A DNA stretch of 64,000 nucleotides from Acanthamoeba sp. SK_2022b (Eukaryota; Discosea; Longamoebia; Acanthamoebidae): positions 1 through 64,000 of the forward strand of contig JANDJZ010000077.1 of the NCBI GenBank assembly GCA_027943245.1, in the 5' to 3' direction. Under the pieces are notes generated by a model. It saw nothing but the letters and a program-made list of their open reading frames with translations, was not told the origin of the DNA and searched no databases. Positions 1 through 12,162 of the stretch are shown piece after piece; position 1 is the first letter of the stretch; each line of letters starts with the position of its first letter. The position numbers were made by a program, and so were the translations under genes.

Positions 1-2316
1 AAAGAAGGCCGTCTTCTTCCTCAGCGGCGCGCTGTGCGATCGCTTGATCCGAACCGTAGTCGCCTTGTGTGGCGTCCACTCCTCGGTCAATGGGTCCTTC
101 TCCACCTCTTTCTCCTCCTCGTTCGCTATCCTTTCGTCGTCGTCGTCGTCGTCTTGTTGAGCGAGGCCAGTGCCCAACAGCACGTCGTCCAACAACGGGG
201 CAACACCGTCGTCGTTGGTCACCTCGCTTTCGCCTTCGTCCTCGTCCTCGTCCGTGTGTATCACCGTCGTCCTGTTCAGCTCTTCCTCATCTTCGTTGTC
301 TTGGCCTACTTCATAGTCACCGTCACCGTCATCGAGCGTCTTGAGCGTCACCTGCTTCCTCCTCCCCTTCTTCTTCGTTGGCTCTTCAATGCCATCGCCG
401 CCGCCGCCGCCGTCGTCGTCCAGGTCCGGCGCGACGCCATCGCGGCGGCCCGGTCCCTCGCGCCGTCGCTGTTGCCGCTGCGTGGCCGACCCGCGTCGCA
501 GGAACTGGTAGACGAGGAAGAGGAGCAGCGCCTGCTTGATGTAGGCAAAGTCGATGTAGGTGCGCACCAGCCACTTGACCACCGAGAAGACCCAGCCCCA
601 GAACAGCAGCCACGGCACCCACTCCCTGTGTCGCGACGTTGAGAGGGGGGAGAGGAGGAGGGAGAGGTCAGCGAGGGGATTTGCTGTCGACAGACAGAAT
701 GCATACCAGAAGGTGACGGCGAGGCAGCTCACGAGCAGGAGCATGCAGATCTCGGCAGAGGTGACCTCCTCCCTCGCCCGGTCCTCGTCCTCCGCGGAGG
801 AGTCGAGCGCCGCTGCGGCCGGCGTGGTCACGCCCTCGTCGTCTCGGCTGCTCGCGCTCCGCGCGTTCTCGCCCGCGTTGCCCGCGTGGTTGCCGGCGTT
901 GGCGTTGCCCACGGCGGGAGCGTTGCCCAGGCCGGCCGGCGCGTCGTCGGCGTTCGGAGCGTCGTCGCTGTCGTCGTCGTTGTCCTTGGCGGTCTGCTCG
1001 TAGTCGCGCATGACCCCCTCCCAGCTGAGGCCGCCGCGGTCGGCGCAGCCCATGACAGCCACGGCGAAGGTGGCGGTGGCGCCGACGAGGAAGGGCCACA
1101 TGCCCAGGTACTCGACGAGGAAGGGCAGCAGGCCGGCGAGGCCCAGGCACCACACGACGATGTTGACGGCCCGCAGCACGCGCGGGAAGTGGTAGCGCCA
1201 GCAGAGGAACGCGAGCAGCGCGTAGGCGGCGACGAGCGGGTAGAGGCACGACCGAATGAAGGCGTAGTTGAGGAAGAAGTAGCGCACGGTGATCTCCACG
1301 AGCCACACGAAGAGGTAGAGCGCGCCGCGCAGGAAGAGGAAGGTGGAGATGACCACCTGCTGCACCGTGTCGAGCGCGAACAGGCAGAACAGCACGGCCG
1401 CGAACAGGAAGAAGCGGCCCCACCTGCGGCCCACCCATCACGTGCCCCTGTCTCAGCTTCGCGTCGCACGCGTGTGTGCATGTGGGCGTGGGCGTGGGCG
1501 TGGGCGTGGGCGTGGGCGTGGGCGTGGGCGTGGGCGTGGGCGTGGGCGTGGGCGTGGGCGTGGGCGTGGGCGTGGGCGTGTGATGAGTGTACCGCTGCTT
1601 GACCAGCTCTTCGGTGATGGTGAGTAGCTTGAAGGGCAAGGTGAGCAGGCCAAGCAGCAAAGGAGTGTCTGTCCGCATCAGCTGGCTGAGCCAGGCCCTG
1701 TCGCGCACAAGGAGAGATCGAGGAGTTGGCAAGGCCGCATCACCATCGCCACACAGCAGGGCAGTGCTGGCCATGTGCGACGCGTACCTGGTGCGCCGGA
1801 TGGCCTCCTGCTTGAGCGGATGCAGGAAGACGCCCACCGTCACGGCTACAATAAAACAAGTATTATTTCTCTATTTCTCTATTTTAAAAAATTAATTTAA
1901 AAGATAAAAATAAAAAAAGATTAATAATAGTAGTGAGATGAGAAGGTACCCCAGAGCAAGGGCCGCACGAACTGCTCAAAGACAAAATAGAGCACGAAGA
2001 AGGCCCATAAGGTGAGGATGAGGAACAGGTTCGCCACCGTGTTGTAAAAGGCCTGCTTGATGGCTGTCTGCTCCACGGCTACAACTTGCTGCACCACCCC
2101 GCTCGCAAGCTGCCAGTAGCTCCCCGTGGCGGGGCGCCGGTGGGTCTCGCTCCTGGTGCGCAGACGACGAAAATGAGCCTTGGCCGCAGACGCTGCCGAC
2201 GATCCTGATGAAGATGAGTGCGACTGAAAATTGTGGAGATTTGGAGGTCGGGATTGCGCGGTGGGAGAGCCATTCGTTGCTGGTGGCCCACCCCACCCAT
2301 CTGAGGTTGCTTCCAT
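1..2316 (-). CDS. Multi-pass membrane protein with acidic cytosolic tail (3' end outside window)
   Basis: I do not recognise this family. Reading on the minus strand from the ATG at 2316, a Ser-rich N-terminus leads into a first membrane span (core LFLILTLWAFFVLYFVFEQF). Introns lie near 1960-1845, 1790-1705 and 1610-1420. Several more hydrophobic spans follow at about 1420-1050, including one with VVISTFLFLRGALYLFVWLV. An acidic Asp/Asn/Ala-rich loop at about 1000-790 separates these from two further spans near 770-530. The remaining tail is rich in Asp/Glu with Lys/Arg patches and is still open at base 1, so the C-terminus is missing. An upstream in-frame GTG at 2415 was not used. One intron holds a GC-rich hexamer array. 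It shares a short divergent upstream region with the GT64 gene. Exon edges are approximate. Confidence 0.6.
1482..1580. repeat. (TGGGCG)n hexanucleotide array in an intron
   Basis: About sixteen uninterrupted copies of the hexamer TGGGCG lie inside an intron of the minus-strand membrane-protein gene. The plus strand has a GGG tract every six bases with three-base loops, which is the classical pattern for G-quadruplex formation. The transcript carries the C-rich complement. Confidence 0.95.
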
Positions 2317-2541
2317 TTGGCGTGCGTAACCCGAGAGAGTGGCCAGCTCCTCCCCTAAACCCTGCGGCTGACGTGGCGCCCGGTCTGCTGACGTGGCATT
2401 TGCTTGATAATTCACGTCTTATTTTTTGAACCGGAGTTCGCAAAAGGCAAAGCCAGGTACGGGTACTTAAAAGGCAAGCTTCGATACCGAACTTACGGAC
2501 AAGGCCTCCTCGGTGGCGGGAGCAACCATAGAGCTCAGAGG
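2317..2541. promoter_or_regulatory. Divergent intergenic region, probable shared promoter
   Basis: Only about 225 bp separate the minus-strand ATG at 2316 from the plus-strand ATG at 2542, so both genes must be driven from here or from inside each other. I see no clear TATA box or other named element. The assignment rests on the head-to-head layout. Confidence 0.4.
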
Positions 2542-3847
2542 ATGGCGAGGCGCTGCAGTCGGGTGTTCCCCGTCCTGTCCCTAGTTTTTCTTTCTGTTGT
2601 GTTCTCCGTCATCTTCACATCCTTGATCGCGCTGGACTTGCGGCCCCACTGCACGCTAATCCCAGGAGAGCAAGAGCAGGGGCGGTCACAATTCGAGGCC
2701 ATGCGACTGGCCGTTCGGGCGGCACAGCTGCCTCCAGAACCACCCGAGGGGACAACGCCTTGGTGCATTGTGGCCCAGAAGAGCGTGGACAAGAAGTGCG
2801 AGTCTGTCCAAATGCACTCGGTGTGGGCAACCGGCGAGGGGTGCGACGTCGAGAAGGCCAAGGCCAAGAACAGGGAGGTCCACTTCGTTAGCGAAGCCAG
2901 CAAAACCGAAAAGTTCACCGTGGCCTTTATCACCATGCCTTCCCGCCTCTACCTGCTCAAGCAGGTGCTCCAGGCCTACGACGGAAGGCCTTCCATTGCC
3001 GAGTTCATCATAGTACTTACCAAGGCATCGGAGGGTCCCGCGCCCACTGCCGAGGACATGGGCGTGAACCGCACCGCTATCTCTGTGATACTTGATCTGG
3101 GCCCCGTATCGCTCAACAAGAGGTAGAGCTCCTCACCTTTTTTGCTGGGGGCAAACCCCTGACCGTGCGAGTGGCGCCAGGTTCTCGAACCTTATCGCAG
3201 ACAAAGCTACAACGGAGGCGGTTCTAACACATGATGACGATCTTATCTACTCTGAAAAGGGAATGGAGCTCACCTTCCGAGTACGCTCCGACCCTACCAA
3301 GCCTATGGTCACACTTGCACTCAACCTCGGACCGTGGTGAACAACAGCTGTGGCAGATGCACCGCAAGTCTGTGGTGGGCTTCTCACCTCGATATGCGGC
3401 CCCTGGCTACTACGTCGGCCGGCGATGGTACCAGTGCCACAACATGATCCTCACCAATGCGGCGTTTGTCTCGGTCCAGCTCATCCGAGCCTACGCCGAG
3501 CCATGGGGTCCGGCCAAGGACATCCGAAAGCTCGTCGACAAGTTCCTTAACTGCGAGGACCTCGCCATGAATTTCATCGCTGCCGCTACCTTCGGCTCAC
3601 CGCCCGTGGCCATCAAGCTCTATAAGGGGAACATTGGTCGAGAGCTGCCTCACCCGTACCACTCACCCCCCTATCTTATGAAGGCGGTTGGTTGCTGTTG
3701 TTGTTTAATCGCTTATCCCGATTGGGCAGGGCGGGATTGAGCTCGGAGGGCGATCACTATGAGGAGCGAGCGAACTGCACCCTCAAGTTCCTGGAAATTT
3801 ATGAAGGGTGGTGGCCTCTTCTGACAGCAAAAGTTTATACCTTCTGA
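2542..3847 (+). CDS. Exostosin-like GT64 glycosyltransferase, type II membrane protein
   Basis: Proposed exons are 2542-3122, 3181-3280, 3348-3686 and 3749-3847, giving about 372 residues. An N-terminal signal anchor (residues about 8-30, VFPVLSLVFLSVVFSVIFTS) implies a Golgi type II protein. The C-terminal half has the GT64 signature of EXT/EXTL proteins: RFSNLIADKATTEAVL, then the metal-binding THDDD, then FR-LW, SVVGFSPR, MILTNAAF, NCEDLAMNF and finally ERANCTLKF. GT64 enzymes transfer alpha-linked GlcNAc from UDP-GlcNAc; the acceptor here is unknown. It is much shorter than full EXT proteins because it has no GT47 half, as in EXTL2. The last acceptor (GGAG before 3749) was chosen because it restores the conserved ERxxC frame. 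The nearer CAG at 3738 does not. Confidence 0.85.
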
Positions 3848-4106
3848 GGGCCTGCGGGCGGCTACACGAGCACGAGACAAGACGGGGCAAGCCTTGTTTG
3901 GAACAGGAAGTTTTGGCCAAGTGGCAAATGGTTGCGGCCGCTTTACTATAGCAGTACACAGAACGTCGACCATTAATGAGCAAACCACGAAATGGGGTTA
4001 TCCATGCAACAAGCATTTTTTTTATCAACGAATCCAGAACGAGTCGGAAGACAGCTGCCGGCAGTCCCGGCACTCCAGTTGTTTCTTTGTATTTACCAAC
4101 GCGCCT

Positions 4107-4685
4107 ATGCACTCCCCGCGCGCTCAACCGCCCGCTTTTCCTCTCCGCGACCTAAAGTCTGACGAGACAGACGATGGCGGCCTTTCGAAGACGGGTAGCC
4201 TCCACGAGTCATGGAACACCAAGTTCCAGCTCATTTTCAACTCATCGACGCTCATGTTCGGCTTCGAGAGTTTCATCCTGTCGTCCTACCTAAACAACTA
4301 CTCGACGTCGACCGACAGCTTCAGCGACGTGTTGTCATGGGCCATCCTGCTCATCATGCTCAGCCTCATACTTAACATGGGCATCAGCGTGTTTGCGGCG
4401 CACATGTCGGGGCTCATCCGCTACCAGCCCTGGCACCGTCTGGTCTTGTACACTACGCAGTGGACGTGCGGCATTTCCCTGGTGATGTTCGTGGTGGGTA
4501 TTAACCTCATCGTGGCCGACTCCGACCCGCTGAGCAACGGCTTCAAGGTCGCCATCTACGCTGCCACGGGCGCGTGCTTCCTAATGGTGGTCGTTTACTA
4601 CATCATGATATACACGGCCCTTGTCAGCACGCGGATGGAGTCTTTCTTCAACGCACTGGCCTGCTCTGGCCCTGTGTGTGGCTGA
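4107..4685 (+). CDS. Small four-helix integral membrane protein
   Basis: This is a single-exon gene of 192 residues starting at the first in-frame ATG, 4107. After a polar N-terminus of about 35 residues come four hydrophobic segments. The first is near STLMFGFESFILSSYL. The second and third contain VLSWAILLIMLSLILNMG and CGISLVMFVVGINLIV. The fourth contains GACFLMVVVYYIMIYTALV. The C-terminal tail is very short. The four-helix layout loosely recalls Orai-type channels, but I cannot see a diagnostic pore motif and give no function. It ends 128 bp from the convergent NAGLU gene. Confidence 0.6.
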   Translation: MHSPRAQPPAFPLRDLKSDETDDGGLSKTGSLHESWNTKFQLIFNSSTLMFGFESFILSSYLNNYSTSTDSFSDVLSWAILLIMLSLILNMGISVFAAHMSGLIRYQPWHRLVLYTTQWTCGISLVMFVVGINLIVADSDPLSNGFKVAIYAATGACFLMVVVYYIMIYTALVSTRMESFFNALACSGPVCG

Positions 4686-4813
4686 ACTGCCATTGTAATT
4701 TCACCCCTGTGCCAATCTCTCCTTTTCAAGGATAATAGAAATCTGGACCTTAGGACATGGCGTGGGCAAGAAGGTTTGCGTGTTGACGGCTCAACCAAAC
4801 AACACTCATTCAC

Positions 4814-7800
4814 TCAATCGATGCGAACGTAGAGATCGACGCCAGACACTGCCGTGGTGGAGTCCACCGAGGTCTTGAGGTGGCCGTGCGAATTGAACCC
4901 GCGGCACACCGGGTCAACGAAGCACAGGTACATCAGCTGGCCGGTCGCCGTGGTCTGGGGCTGTCCACAAAACGAGCGAATGAGCCACTCCCCCACTTTG
5001 TGCCCTCTTCTGCAGTCGAGTGGGGGCCAGCAAGTACCTGAGGGTGAATGTCGTTGCCGGGCGCATCGGTGTCAGAGAGGCGATGGAAGTGTTGTCTGAT
5101 ATCCGAAGCGTCAGCGTAGCGGTTGTACAGCGTTTGGGCCAACTCCACTACGTTCCCCGCAGGCTGCAGGCAAATATGGAATAATGATAAGAAAATTAGT
5201 AAGAGAGCAAAATGGAGAAAAATAAAATAAAATAAAATAAAATAAGAACAAGGCGTACCTGCGAGGGAAAGGCGTTGGTTTGATTGTTCCAACGCTGCTC
5301 CCAAAGTAGCAAATCGGCGGTGTACTTGGTGGTGTTGATCACCGTGCCCTTGGTGACTGAGTCGAAGAGGTAGGCGAGGAATATCTGCCACCGCGGCTTG
5401 TAGTAGGTGCCCACCAGGCCCGCCCACTCCTTGCTCGCATAGTCGTTGATCTCCCCTGCGCCAACCATCACGCAATTTATATTTATAATTTTTTGTTGTT
5501 TTTAATTTATTTATTTATTTGGCAAATAGATGCGTGCGTGTACGTACCGCTTGGACCCCAGAGCGTGACCTGGTTGCGTGCGTTGAACTCGTAGAGTCGC
5601 TTCTCCTCTGCATTTGTCGCCCACGACCTCGCTCTCTCCGTCCTTGGAGAAGACAGCAACGACCAAACATAACATGTCACCCAATCGCTTGGTTGGTGGC
5701 ACTGACGCTTCGAAAAGAGCATACCACACGCCGAGCAGGTAGTTTTGGTTGGTGGCCAGGATGGCGTCGAGATCGCTCAGGATCTGGACCAGCGCGGCCC
5801 CGATGGCGCTGATCTGGTTGTGGGGGTCCTTGCGCGACGCGACGTACTGGTCGTAGGCCCCGTCCAGCAGGCCGTACACGTCGTGGAACAGATTGTCGAG
5901 CACCTTCACCCACACAACCACCAATTGTTTTTAATTAATTAAATAAATAAATAGATAAAATAAAAACGGTTGCACTGCAATGGAGGACACGTGCCTGTCT
6001 GGTGACGTCGACGAGGTCGTACTGCCAGGGCCCGTTGGGCGTGTCGGGATTGGGCAGCTCGTGTCGGCTCTGGAGCAGCAGGCGCCAGGCCTCCACGAGC
6101 ACGTCGGGGCGGTAGTGGTGGGCCCTGCTCTCGTGGCGGTTGGGCACGAACGTGTAGATGCTCCTGCGCAGACAACCGATGAGCCGCCATGACAACACGC
6201 ACCCGCACTCGTTGGGTTGTCGAGCGCGCACCGCATGATCATCGGGTTCTGGTAGGCGGATTGGTGCAGCAGGCGCCAGGCTTGCTTCGCGCTCGGGCTG
6301 GGCGGCCGAGTCGAGCGAGAGAGACACGGTCAGCGGCAGTCGCAGCCACATAAAGAGCCAACGTTGTACCTGTCAGCGCCGTAGCGGAAGCTCACGTAGC
6401 GGTCCAGCCAATCGTCCACCTCCACTGCCTCAGACCGCCAGCCCATCTCTGCCACAATGTTTCGCTGCGTGGTAAGAAAGCGGTCACACACACGCACACG
6501 CACACACACGTGCACACATGACTCGTCGCGCACTTGACGCGCGCACGCACCAGACATCAATTCATAGATGACCGGGTTCTGCTCGATGGCCTCCATCGTC
6601 AGGCCGGTGCCCACCTGGACGCCACACCGGGGGCCGTGACGTCAGCCAAGTGTCGACACAAAAGCACGCCGCGTGCACGCTGTGAGACACGTGCCATGGT
6701 GCTGCCCGGCGCCGCGAGGGCGTGCACCGGAGCGGTGGCGATGTGCGTGAGGTTGCCGTAGAGGTCGCGGTTGCCTCCGAAATCGTGAAGCATGCACCAC
6801 ACGAACGGCTTGCTGCAAAGGCCAGCGCCCCCGCCCACATCGAGCGCAGAGATCAGCAGACAACAGATGGGCGAGAGGGGCGAGAGGGCACCCTACCCAA
6901 AGTAGGAGTCGGTCTTGCTCCAGATGGGGTCCACCTCGGCGTAGAGGTCCAGAATGAGCATGTTGTGGTTCTCGACGCCCGACAAGTAGGCCTGGAAAGA
7001 GAGGGGGGGTGAGCCATGGGCGTTGGTTGGGGAGAAGAGGAGAGGGAGCACCTTGATGTTGTCGTTGCTCCACCACCTGCTCCGGAAGAGCCAGCCCTGC
7101 ATGAGCCACAGGGCCTTGGGGTCGGCCGTCGCCATGCCCTGATGGGGTAGACAACACGCGCGCACGAGTCAGCCAGAGACAAGAGAGTGGTCAGGCGAGG
7201 CGAGCGAGTGGGCCAGACCTGATAGACGGCGTTACTCGCGGCGGCGAGGTAGGCGGGATCGGCCGAAGGAGGGTCGAGCTCGTTGAACGTGTCGGCGTTG
7301 TAGATGTGATCGGTACCATACGCACGCGTCTGCGCCTCAATAAAAGCAGCCCTACGTTACGCAAAAAAAAATAATAATAAATAAATAAAAAATTACCCTT
7401 AAATAATTGGTTTAATACAAAATAATTGTGGCAGGTACCCGATCTTCTGGAAGATGGGGTCGAAAGGGTCCAGCAGCCACACGCGGTAGGCATCGCCAAA
7501 GTGGGCCCACGTGGGCGACAGGGTGATGTTGGCTCGCGGATAGACGCGCTTCAGCCCTGCGGGCACGTGGCCAGCGAACGCCGACAGCACGTTTTTCATT
7601 CCGAACTCGCGTTGCCGCTGTCCACGTCACCCAGCCACGTGCACGAGAGGAGGGTGGCGCCCCGACGCCAAACAGAGAACGCGTTCGTCAGCGCATTTCC
7701 CTAGCGAAGCGGCAGGTAGGCACGGGCAGGCGGGCAAGGCGTTGCACCTGCACGATCTTCTTCTGGAGCTCCGCCTGGCCTTCACGCCAGCTCTTGGTGA

Positions 7801-8806
7801 GGGGGCCGCCCCAGGTCTGCACGTTGCCCATCCTGTCGACGATAGACGTGAGACGAAACAGTGTGGACCGCGTGTCCCCAACGGTGCGTGCGTGCGTGCG
7901 TGCTTGCGTGCGTGAAGCGAAGGCGAGGCGGAGCGCGTGCACACACCTGTTCCAGGCGAGGAACGCCGGTCCCGTGTAGAACTCCTCGATCTCGGCGTCG
8001 GTGAGCCCGAAGGCCTTCCACACTTGGGTCCACACGAGCTCCTGGCCGGTGAAGGACAGCGGCAGGTTGATGCCGTGCAGCGCCATCCTGCGTGCAATGC
8101 GTGCCGTGCGTGAGCGCACCGGGGGGGGGGGCGAGTGTGGGGAAACACACGCACGTACCAATCGATTTCGCGCTCCCAGCGGGTCCAGTTCCACCAAGCC
8201 GATGAGTAGGAGACCGTGCACACGTTGAGGTAGTACCGCCACTGCACAGGCGCGTTCATGACGAGCGCCTTCGATACGTGCGGCAGCGGGTCGGGCAGCT
8301 CCTGTCCACACGCCACACACGCGACGGTTTCGGTTCGTGCGTGACCCTGTGAGTGGGCTTTGAGGGAAGGGGGCGTACGAGGTTGTCGCCCGTGCCGCTC
8401 TCGCCCCAGGTCACGGAGGCATTGCAGTAGTACTTCAAGTACCAGTAGAAGCCCGACGCCAGCGCCACCCCACTGCTGCCGCGCACTGGCACGACTATGC
8501 GTCTGCGCAGCGATACTGATTAATTAATTTTTTATTTGGATTTATTATGATAAAAGATGGCAAGCCGGTGTACCCGTTGACAGTGTAGGAGGGAAGGAGC
8601 TGGAAGACGTCGTTGCCAGTGTGGGGCTGTGGTGCCACCAGCCCAAAATCGAACGACGCCACGTGTTGCTGACCTAAAAGCCTACCTACAAGCCCACGCA
8701 CTGCCTCCACCTGTGGGTCACCTCTTGGGTCCGTGGTAAAGGTGGCATCACTGACAACGGCTAACGCCACCACGACGAAAGCAAGTGCAACCCATCTACC
8801 CAACAT
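4814..8806 (-). CDS. NAGLU: Alpha-N-acetylglucosaminidase (GH89, NAGLU)
   Basis: This is a lysosomal/secreted glycosidase that removes terminal alpha-GlcNAc; in animals it degrades heparan sulfate. The gene has roughly a dozen exons. The ATG at 8806 opens a signal peptide ([17 protein letters not shown]), followed by the NAGLU N-terminal domain ([18 protein letters not shown]). The TIM-barrel shows [11 protein letters not shown] near 8050, NVQTWGGPL near 7810 and [10 protein letters not shown] near 6790. Both catalytic glutamates expected for GH89 appear: one in [19 protein letters not shown] near 7280, the other in [14 protein letters not shown] near 6595. The C-terminal helical domain runs on to DLYVRID before the TGA at 4814-4816. 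Introns are short; several are AT-rich, for example 5474-5530 and 5925-5975. Only 70 bp separate its ATG from the stop of the next upstream minus-strand gene. Confidence 0.9.
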
Positions 8807-8876
8807 TGTGACCCTGCTTCGTTATGTCTGACGCAAACTCCCCATAATAAAAGGGGTCGGCAAAAAAGCTGGCCAC

Positions 8877-11800
8877 TCAGTACACAGACCTCGGCCGGCT
8901 GGGCGAGGAGCTGGTGGCGGTGTTGCTGCGGCCTGGTCGTGTGACCACGTCGTCGAGGAGCGGCGTCTCATCGTACAGAGACTCCTGGTCCGAGTCCTCT
9001 TCGTCCTGCTCGTGCACCGCGGCAAACTCAGAGTCCTTCGAGCACGCCTTCTTCAGACCCAGGCCACCTTCTCATTCAACCGCCAAACCCACACTCTAGG
9101 CGTCAACGCGAGTCCATTCCTTGTGGAGAGCAGGATGGGGAGCTGGAAGCAGTGGGGAAAATGTTGCGAGTGACGTACTCTTGCCAGACTTGGTTGCTTG
9201 GGGTGACGAGAGAAATGCAAGGAGATCGGGGAAGCGGTGGACGTCCTTGCCCACCTGCACGTTGAACCCGTCGTCGATGCGCAGTATCCGCATGTGTCGC
9301 ACCTTTCCCTTGTCCTGCGTGCATGCGTGCGTGGATCAGTGTGGTGTTGGAGAGAAGGCTGTGGCGGCTGTGCTGTACCTCGCGACTGATGGTGATGCAG
9401 GAGGAATCCTTGGCGGACAGGCGCAGGAGGTAGCCCTTCTTCTGAGACGCCAGCCTTCGCTCGGCTTCCTTGGCCTCGATCATGCCATGGAAGCACCTGC
9501 AGGATACCCACCAATCAGATCACGCCGCCACGTCAGCAAAGTTGGGCAAACTGTTTGCGGCATGAAGGCCAGGCGATGTTAGGAAAGAGAGAAAAGAGGT
9601 CAGCTGAAGCGGGGAAGAAAGATCGTGGAGAAGGAGGGGGAGTCATGGCAACACGCACGTTGGAGAGGATAGCGGGACCGAACGGCCCGAAGAGGTGCGC
9701 GAAGCGCCCGAAGCTCTCCAAGAGAACCGTCGACTCCTGCTTGTCCCGACTCCTGGTCATGTCCTCATTCCTCACCGCTGTGCAGGACCAATCCAAACCG
9801 TTTCAGCCACGACGGCCATGGGTTCGTGGTTGGGGAAGGAAGTGCGGAGGTAGTGGACACGCTGCACGCACCGATGAGGAGCTGGGCGCATTTGACTTCG
9901 GGCGTCTGAGCGTAGAGTTTGAGAGGCAGCTTGGGCTTGGCGCAGGCGTGGAAGGCCTCCACGAACCGATCCCACGTCACCGCCCACGGGTAGTGCTGCC
10001 CGTCCTGCCCGAACAGACGCCCAGCAATGCGCGTGAGAGGGCACACCGCATTACCGCATTGGTGGAGGTCTGGAATGTGTGGCATTTGTGCGCGTGTGGA
10101 ATTGAGGCATGCGTGTACCTTTGGCCGAAGCCCCTTCCAGAAGGCGCGCGCCGAGGCGTGAGACAGGGAGAGGTCGACCACGATCGAGTCGAGCAGCCTC
10201 AGCACCTCGGTGAAGCATGGCCGCGCATCGCGCTCCTGGTGCCAGCACTCCGCTATGAGCTGGGCCACCGCCCCCGGTACGTCTTCGGTCAGCGCCGGCC
10301 TTTGCCGCTTTTCTGCGCTCCGCCCACGGCCAGGTCAGAGTATGTGAGGAACACAACCCTGACTTGCCGAGATAGAAAGTAAGAGAGCGCGCACCAACGA
10401 CCGCGTGGTGCAGCTTGCGAGTGCTGTCGACCTCCTTGAACGGCTTCACGCGAGTGAAAAGCTCCTGTTTTGTTTGATGACAACACATCGAGACCCCACA
10501 AACCTCCTCTTTCAACTCGTTGCGGTGCGGAGAGGCCCACGAAGCCGACCCCACACGCGGGCTCGTGGGGGGGAGGCATACCGCGAGGAGGATGGCGTAG
10601 GCGTAGACGTCAGACTTCTCGCTGGCCGGCATGCCCTCGAGCACTTCGGGCGCCTGCGCGACCGTGAAATGGCTTAAGTGACGAGGGGCCTTCGATGATG
10701 AGATGAGTGGGAGAGGAAGGGGGAATAGGCGTACGAGGTAAATGGCGGTGCCGGTGACGGTGTCCTTGGGCTGGGCTTTGGGATCGTACGGTTCCTTAAT
10801 GCACGACAGGCCAAAGTCGCAAACCTTCACGTTGCCCTCCGGGGTGACCTGCAACACCGCCAAGCGCGAATGATGTGAGCTCCTGGAATCAAGACGCGCA
10901 CAATACAACACACATGAAAGTGAAGCGGGCCACACCAAGACGTTGGCGGGCTTGAGATCGCGATGGATGATGGGGTCGGGCTGCAGACAATGCAGCCAAT
11001 TCATGCCTGGTGGATGAAATTGCGAGCGAATGACACGTCAGCGCACTCGCCGAGTCTCAGTCTCCGCATCCCGATACGTGACGCGGGGCAGTTACCTTGT
11101 GCGATGCCCTTGGCGATTGTGAGTTTTTGCCGTATGCTCATCTCGACGGACGAGTCGTGGATGATCGCGTTCAGATCACGACCGGCCACGAACTCAGTGA
11201 CGATCGCCAGGCGACCTTCCTCCGAACACACGCCCATAAGGAGAAGGATGCTGGGGTGTCGCAGCGCTCTGTGTATGTCGTTATTACTTGTATATAAGTA
11301 CTTCACACTATTTTTGTTGAAGCTAATTGAAGAACGTTGTTCCTACCGCATGATGTCGGCCTCGCGCTGTAGGGCCGCTAGCTGTTTTTTGTCCATGCTG
11401 GTGGTGCGCATCACCTTGATGGCCACCTGCGAGCCACGACACATCCCCTGCGCCACAGCGTGATAGGTAAGCAGCAACGGGTCTTAACGCCGTAAACTGG
11501 TGATACAAGTTCTCAACACAACAGGGTTGCCGATGCACCACCGCACACTACCTTGTACACGGTGCCGTGGTTGCCGCGAGCGATTATTTCGTCCTTGCCG
11601 AACTGAAGCTCCTCCGGCCTGATGGCTCCATTGTCCCATCCCTGCCATTGTATGGGATGGACGTTAGACAACTTCGACTACTGTGAAGATTTGCAACTTC
11701 CTTTTTCATCCGTAATAAGGAGTAAGCGGACCAAGCCAAAGAAATAAGAAGAACGAAACAGGGCGAGAGAACGAGGATTGAAACTGGTGGGACGTGCCAG

Positions 11801-11890
11801 AGGTTGCCCAGTGTTGTCCTCCAACGAGCGAAGCCGAGTCAAGGTGGACTTGACTCCACTGTCAAGAAAGAATTGTCTGCCCTCCGTCAT
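8877..11890 (-). CDS. Shk-type protein kinase with C-terminal SH2 domain (copy 1)
   Basis: The kinase domain comes first: glycine loop ARGNHGTVYK near 11590, VAIKVM near 11430, HRDLKPANVLV near 10950, VCDFGLSC near 10810, and an APE-type segment (APEVLEGMPASEKSDVYAYA) near 10640. All catalytic residues are present, but the first glycine of the loop is Ala, as in copies 2-4. A helical linker (SFGRFAHLFGPFG, near 9700) precedes the SH2 domain at about 9500-9130, where GYLLRLSAKD keeps the phosphotyrosine-binding Arg. The tail carries CSKDSEFAAVH and YDETPLL and stops at 8877. The family is dual-specificity in Dictyostelium; the substrate here is unknown. The first exon is uncertain: the kinase reading begins at about 11645, and 11890 is the best upstream ATG, but its splice donor is weak. 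Confidence 0.8.
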
Positions 11891-12162
11891 CCCTTGTGAG
11901 TTGTGCGAGTTGGTGTGGAAGCTCCCAGACAAGTTGGTTGTAGTTTGTTGGTGTTAAGTTGTTGGACAAAAGCTTGGGCAGTTTCGTTCGTGGGCCAGCT
12001 CCTTGCCACCGGGCAACTGGGAATTCCTCACATACTTTGTTCCATTTAATATTACATTAAGTCATTCCACAGCAACAGGACGGAATGGAGTTTCCTTTTT
12101 CAAGTGCGCTTAAGCTTCGTGGAACCTCGCGAAAGGACACAAGAATTACGAACGCCTCATGA

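Noticed and set aside
1482..1580. Hexamer array considered as CRISPR or telomere-like repeat
   Set aside because: It has no spacers, is not the shape of a telomeric repeat, and lies inside an intron of a multi-exon gene.
3894..4106. Upstream extension of the four-helix membrane protein
   Set aside because: The frame is open but has no ATG before 4107, and the sequence is AT-richer and lacks protein character.
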